Assembly: GCA_009783775.1 (NCBI GenBank)
Contig: WRCT01000029.1
Coordinates: forward strand, 1-14,697
Length of the DNA stretch: 14,697 bases
Reading direction: 5' to 3'
Source of the DNA: Clostridiales bacterium
GTDB lineage: Bacteria; Bacillota; Clostridia; Christensenellales; CAG-138
A program made the translations under genes and the position numbers. The notes beneath the pieces are model-generated. The model had not been told where the DNA came from. It saw nothing but the letters and a program-made list of their open reading frames with translations, and did no database searches. The stretch's first letter is position 1, and each line of letters opens with the position of its first letter. Shown one piece after another: positions 13,401 through 14,697 of this stretch.

Positions 13401-14697
13401 TCGAGGATTTCGCGGGCGAGCGTAACGACGAGAACCTAACCAAAACCGTTGTGGACCTGATCCGCGCCCAGGCCAAACGCGTGCCGGAAAGCCAAGCCGT
13501 GGTGTTTGCCGGCAAGAGCTATACTTATGCGCAAATGGACGATATCACGGACAGGATCGCGTCATATCTGCGCGCGGGTAAACACCAAGCGGTGGGCGTA
13601 TTGGTGCGCCGCAGTGAAATGATGCCAATCGGCGCGATCGGCGTGATGAAAACGGGCGCGGCCTATCTGCCGCTCGACCCCAGCTACCCCGCCGAGCGCC
13701 TGGCATTCATGCTGCAGGACGCGGGCGCCTCCGTGGTAATCGCCGACGAGGAACTGACCGATCACATTCCGGGCTACAAAGGGTCGTTTTTACTCACGAA
13801 AGATATTGCGTCTCTGCCGCAGGGCGAGGTTCCGGCGGGCCCAAAACCGTCAGACACCATGGTCCTGCTCTACACCTCCGGCACAACGGGCAAGCCGAAG
13901 GGCGTTATGCTGACGCACGAAAACCTGGTCAGTATGTGCACCTGGTACATCAAACACTATGAGATCACCCAAAATGACAGGGCCTCCGCCTACGCCAGCT
14001 TCGGGTTCGACGCGCATATGCTGGATACCTATCCCGTGCTGATCTCGGGCGGCTGTCTGCACATTGTGCCCGGAGAGCTGCGCCTGGACCTGCCCGGCCT
14101 GAACGCGTATTTCGATGAGAACGGCGTGCGCATATCCTGCATGACCACGCAGCTGGGGCGGCAGTTCGCGGAGAGTATGCCCAATCACAGCCTGCGCGCG
14201 CTCTCTGTCGGCGGTGAGGCGCTGGTGCCCTTTGAACCGCCGAAGACCTTCGATTTCTATAATTTATACGGGCCCACCGAATGCACCGTGTTCGTCACGT
14301 ATTTTCGCGTGGACAAGCGGGACTATGACCGCATTCCCATCGGGCGCGCCGTGGGCAATACTGCGCTCTATGTGGTGGACAAGTCGGGCCGTCTCGCGCC
14401 CGTGGGCGTGGCGGGCGAGCTCTGCGCGGCGGGGCGGCAGGTGGCAAAGGGCTACCTCAACCGGCCGGATATCACGGAGGAAAAGTTTGTCCCCAATCCC
14501 TTCAGCGACGATCCGGACTATGCCAAAATGTACCGCACGGGCGACGTCGCGCGGTTCTTGCCGGACGGCAATATCGACTTTGTGGGGCGGCGCGATTTTC
14601 AGGTGAAGATTCGGGGTTTCCGCGTGGAACTGACCGAGATCGAGGAGCGTGTCCGCGCCTTTCCGACCGTGACGGACGCGGCGGTGGTCGCGTTAGA
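10460..14697 (+). CDS. Non-ribosomal peptide synthetase, visible order A-T-C-A (partial, 3' end outside window)
   Basis: At least 1412 codons are open without a stop, checked in frame at several motifs. The protein begins directly with an adenylation domain: A3 YTSGSTGNPKG (from residue 135), A5 NLYGASE (261-267), A7 YKTGD, A8 VKVRGFRVEPGEIE, and A10 NGKIDRK with catalytic Lys454. A carrier domain follows, with LLGGDS and the phosphopantetheine Ser509. Next is a condensation domain with HHIIIDG (681-687), MVGMFVNTLPVR and HQTYPFEQIV, all intact. A second adenylation domain begins near residue 1000, with LYTSGTTGKPKG (from 1137), FDAHM (Asp1184), LYGPTEC and YRTGDVARF, and runs to A8 at the window edge. 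Each module activates a building block, holds it on the carrier and joins it. The first A domain lacks the usual Asp in its pocket. ATG at 10460 follows AGGGGG. Confidence 0.96.
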   Translation, partial: MYTSFLELFGRVAADNPNKIALCYGQERLRYAALDEKSNRLARALCGAGVGRGDIVPIFLPRGVDAIAAMLGVLKAGAAFCNINTDYPQERIDFIRRDTGAKLVLDAAFLEQLPTMPQAEPTGNPALADPAVVVYTSGSTGNPKGVLLPQSALALALGTDEYGQSPDDNFLLIASLSFIGGVIYALSPLAAGQTLHLAPEDVCKDARAILDYIRDHAITVAFFPPQLARVILAQGDGLLRVLLTGSEKVSGLYSEKTRIVNLYGASETCGPATFFELDKPYEQGAPIGRAYQGSSIILLDENDKPVPTGEEGEICICGQTATGYLNLPELTAERFIPNPSGDGVLYKTGDLGRLREDGVLEYVQRKDWMVKVRGFRVEPGEIEAAIAKYARVSQAVVTSFENAAGETALYGVYTAGLPVDPRQVEQAIRAFLPDYMIPAFLEQVESLPTNANGKIDRKAIRPPEAARFMAEYEPPQTETERALCEAFGKVLGLERVGALDSFSLLGGDSMAAIRLQSELPELGLSAVDILQNNTPRALAAAARTGEILEKASPRESWPLTFAERQMAAEQGMDPTSCAYNVNLALAIAGPLDVPRLECALAALVRRHAAFRSYYPMVDGEFVHKVADEGPAALQRESCAPDEVEKKIQEANLPYDLSQAPLFRFTLYQTGAENFALNLAMHHIIIDGMSGSVVLDELWRLYNGEELPPIELDYTDYALWQFQNTDTEKGKAFFAQMFSDGVPENEMPTLPKRPNNLPFADVDCEGLIDAGPVDATARRLGITPYALLLATAGLTLAKYCGSEDVVLGTAMNGRALAQTAPMVGMFVNTLPVRIKAPGGQKADEYARAVADALTRVQAHQTYPFEQIVPQLAPDRNSARGPVFDMAVNYLTDPPLPAVPALALSLLPIKRQALAMDIMLELLREGDKLRVVFSYSRELYYDEVIAGMLEQFTEILSRYTGGDLTAPLCDICELPQAQRRQILEDFAGERNDENLTKTVVDLIRAQAKRVPESQAVVFAGKSYTYAQMDDITDRIASYLRAGKHQAVGVLVRRSEMMPIGAIGVMKTGAAYLPLDPSYPAERLAFMLQDAGASVVIADEELTDHIPGYKGSFLLTKDIASLPQGEVPAGPKPSDTMVLLYTSGTTGKPKGVMLTHENLVSMCTWYIKHYEITQNDRASAYASFGFDAHMLDTYPVLISGGCLHIVPGELRLDLPGLNAYFDENGVRISCMTTQLGRQFAESMPNHSLRALSVGGEALVPFEPPKTFDFYNLYGPTECTVFVTYFRVDKRDYDRIPIGRAVGNTALYVVDKSGRLAPVGVAGELCAAGRQVAKGYLNRPDITEEKFVPNPFSDDPDYAKMYRTGDVARFLPDGNIDFVGRRDFQVKIRGFRVELTEIEERVRAFPTVTDAAVVAL

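Noticed and set aside
1..14697. tRNA, rRNA, CRISPR array, insertion sequence or prophage genes.
   Set aside because: No cloverleaf-like, spacer-repeat or transposase / integrase pattern was found on either strand by eye.

Overview
The window looks like chromosomal DNA from a fairly GC-rich, low-copy-repeat member of the Bacillota, probably an uncultured gut-type Clostridia. This is inferred from the gene families (a PadR / DUF1700 / DUF4097 operon, a YerC/YecD TrpR-like regulator, a polar amino-acid ABC transporter with a lipoprotein receptor), the strong AGGAGG-type ribosome sites and the sigma-A-like promoters. No rRNA, tRNA, CRISPR array, transposase or phage gene was seen.

Layout. (1) 1-1786, minus strand: a PadR-family repressor, a DUF1700 membrane protein and a DUF4097 repeat protein cut by the window edge. 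Both gene junctions overlap, so this is one autoregulated operon. (2) 1787-2179: a non-coding stretch with the padR promoter, a 14-A homopolymer and a nested palindromic element of about 165 bp. (3) 2180-4510, minus: a complete amino-acid ABC importer in the order receptor, permease, ATPase, with a GC-rich hairpin between receptor and permease. (4) 4673-6114, plus, divergent from the importer: a YerC/TrpR-like regulator whose stop codon overlaps the GTG start of a secreted lipoprotein with seven RCC1-type propeller repeats. (5) 6130-6742, minus: a RelB/DinJ-RelE/ParE toxin-antitoxin pair with a clear promoter and a 12-bp perfect inverted repeat as likely operator. (6) 6881-10367, minus: a four-gene operon of an APH-like kinase, an internally duplicated membrane protein of unknown family, an acetoacetate-decarboxylase-fold protein and a short-chain dehydrogenase. 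The first two junctions overlap by 4 and 8 nt; the last has a 10-nt gap. (7) 10460 to the right edge, plus, divergent from that operon: a large non-ribosomal peptide synthetase with visible order A-T-C-A, still open at the edge.

The most interesting part is the right half. The NRPS begins directly with an adenylation domain whose specificity pocket lacks the aspartate that normally holds the alpha-amino group, so the starter unit may not be an ordinary amino acid. The divergent four-gene operon starts 92 bp away and could supply tailoring, transport or self-protection, although that link is inferred only from position. The decarboxylase-like protein keeps one of the two adjacent active-site lysines. 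The membrane protein is built from two related halves. The left half is mostly conventional, apart from the regulator-propeller lipoprotein pairing.
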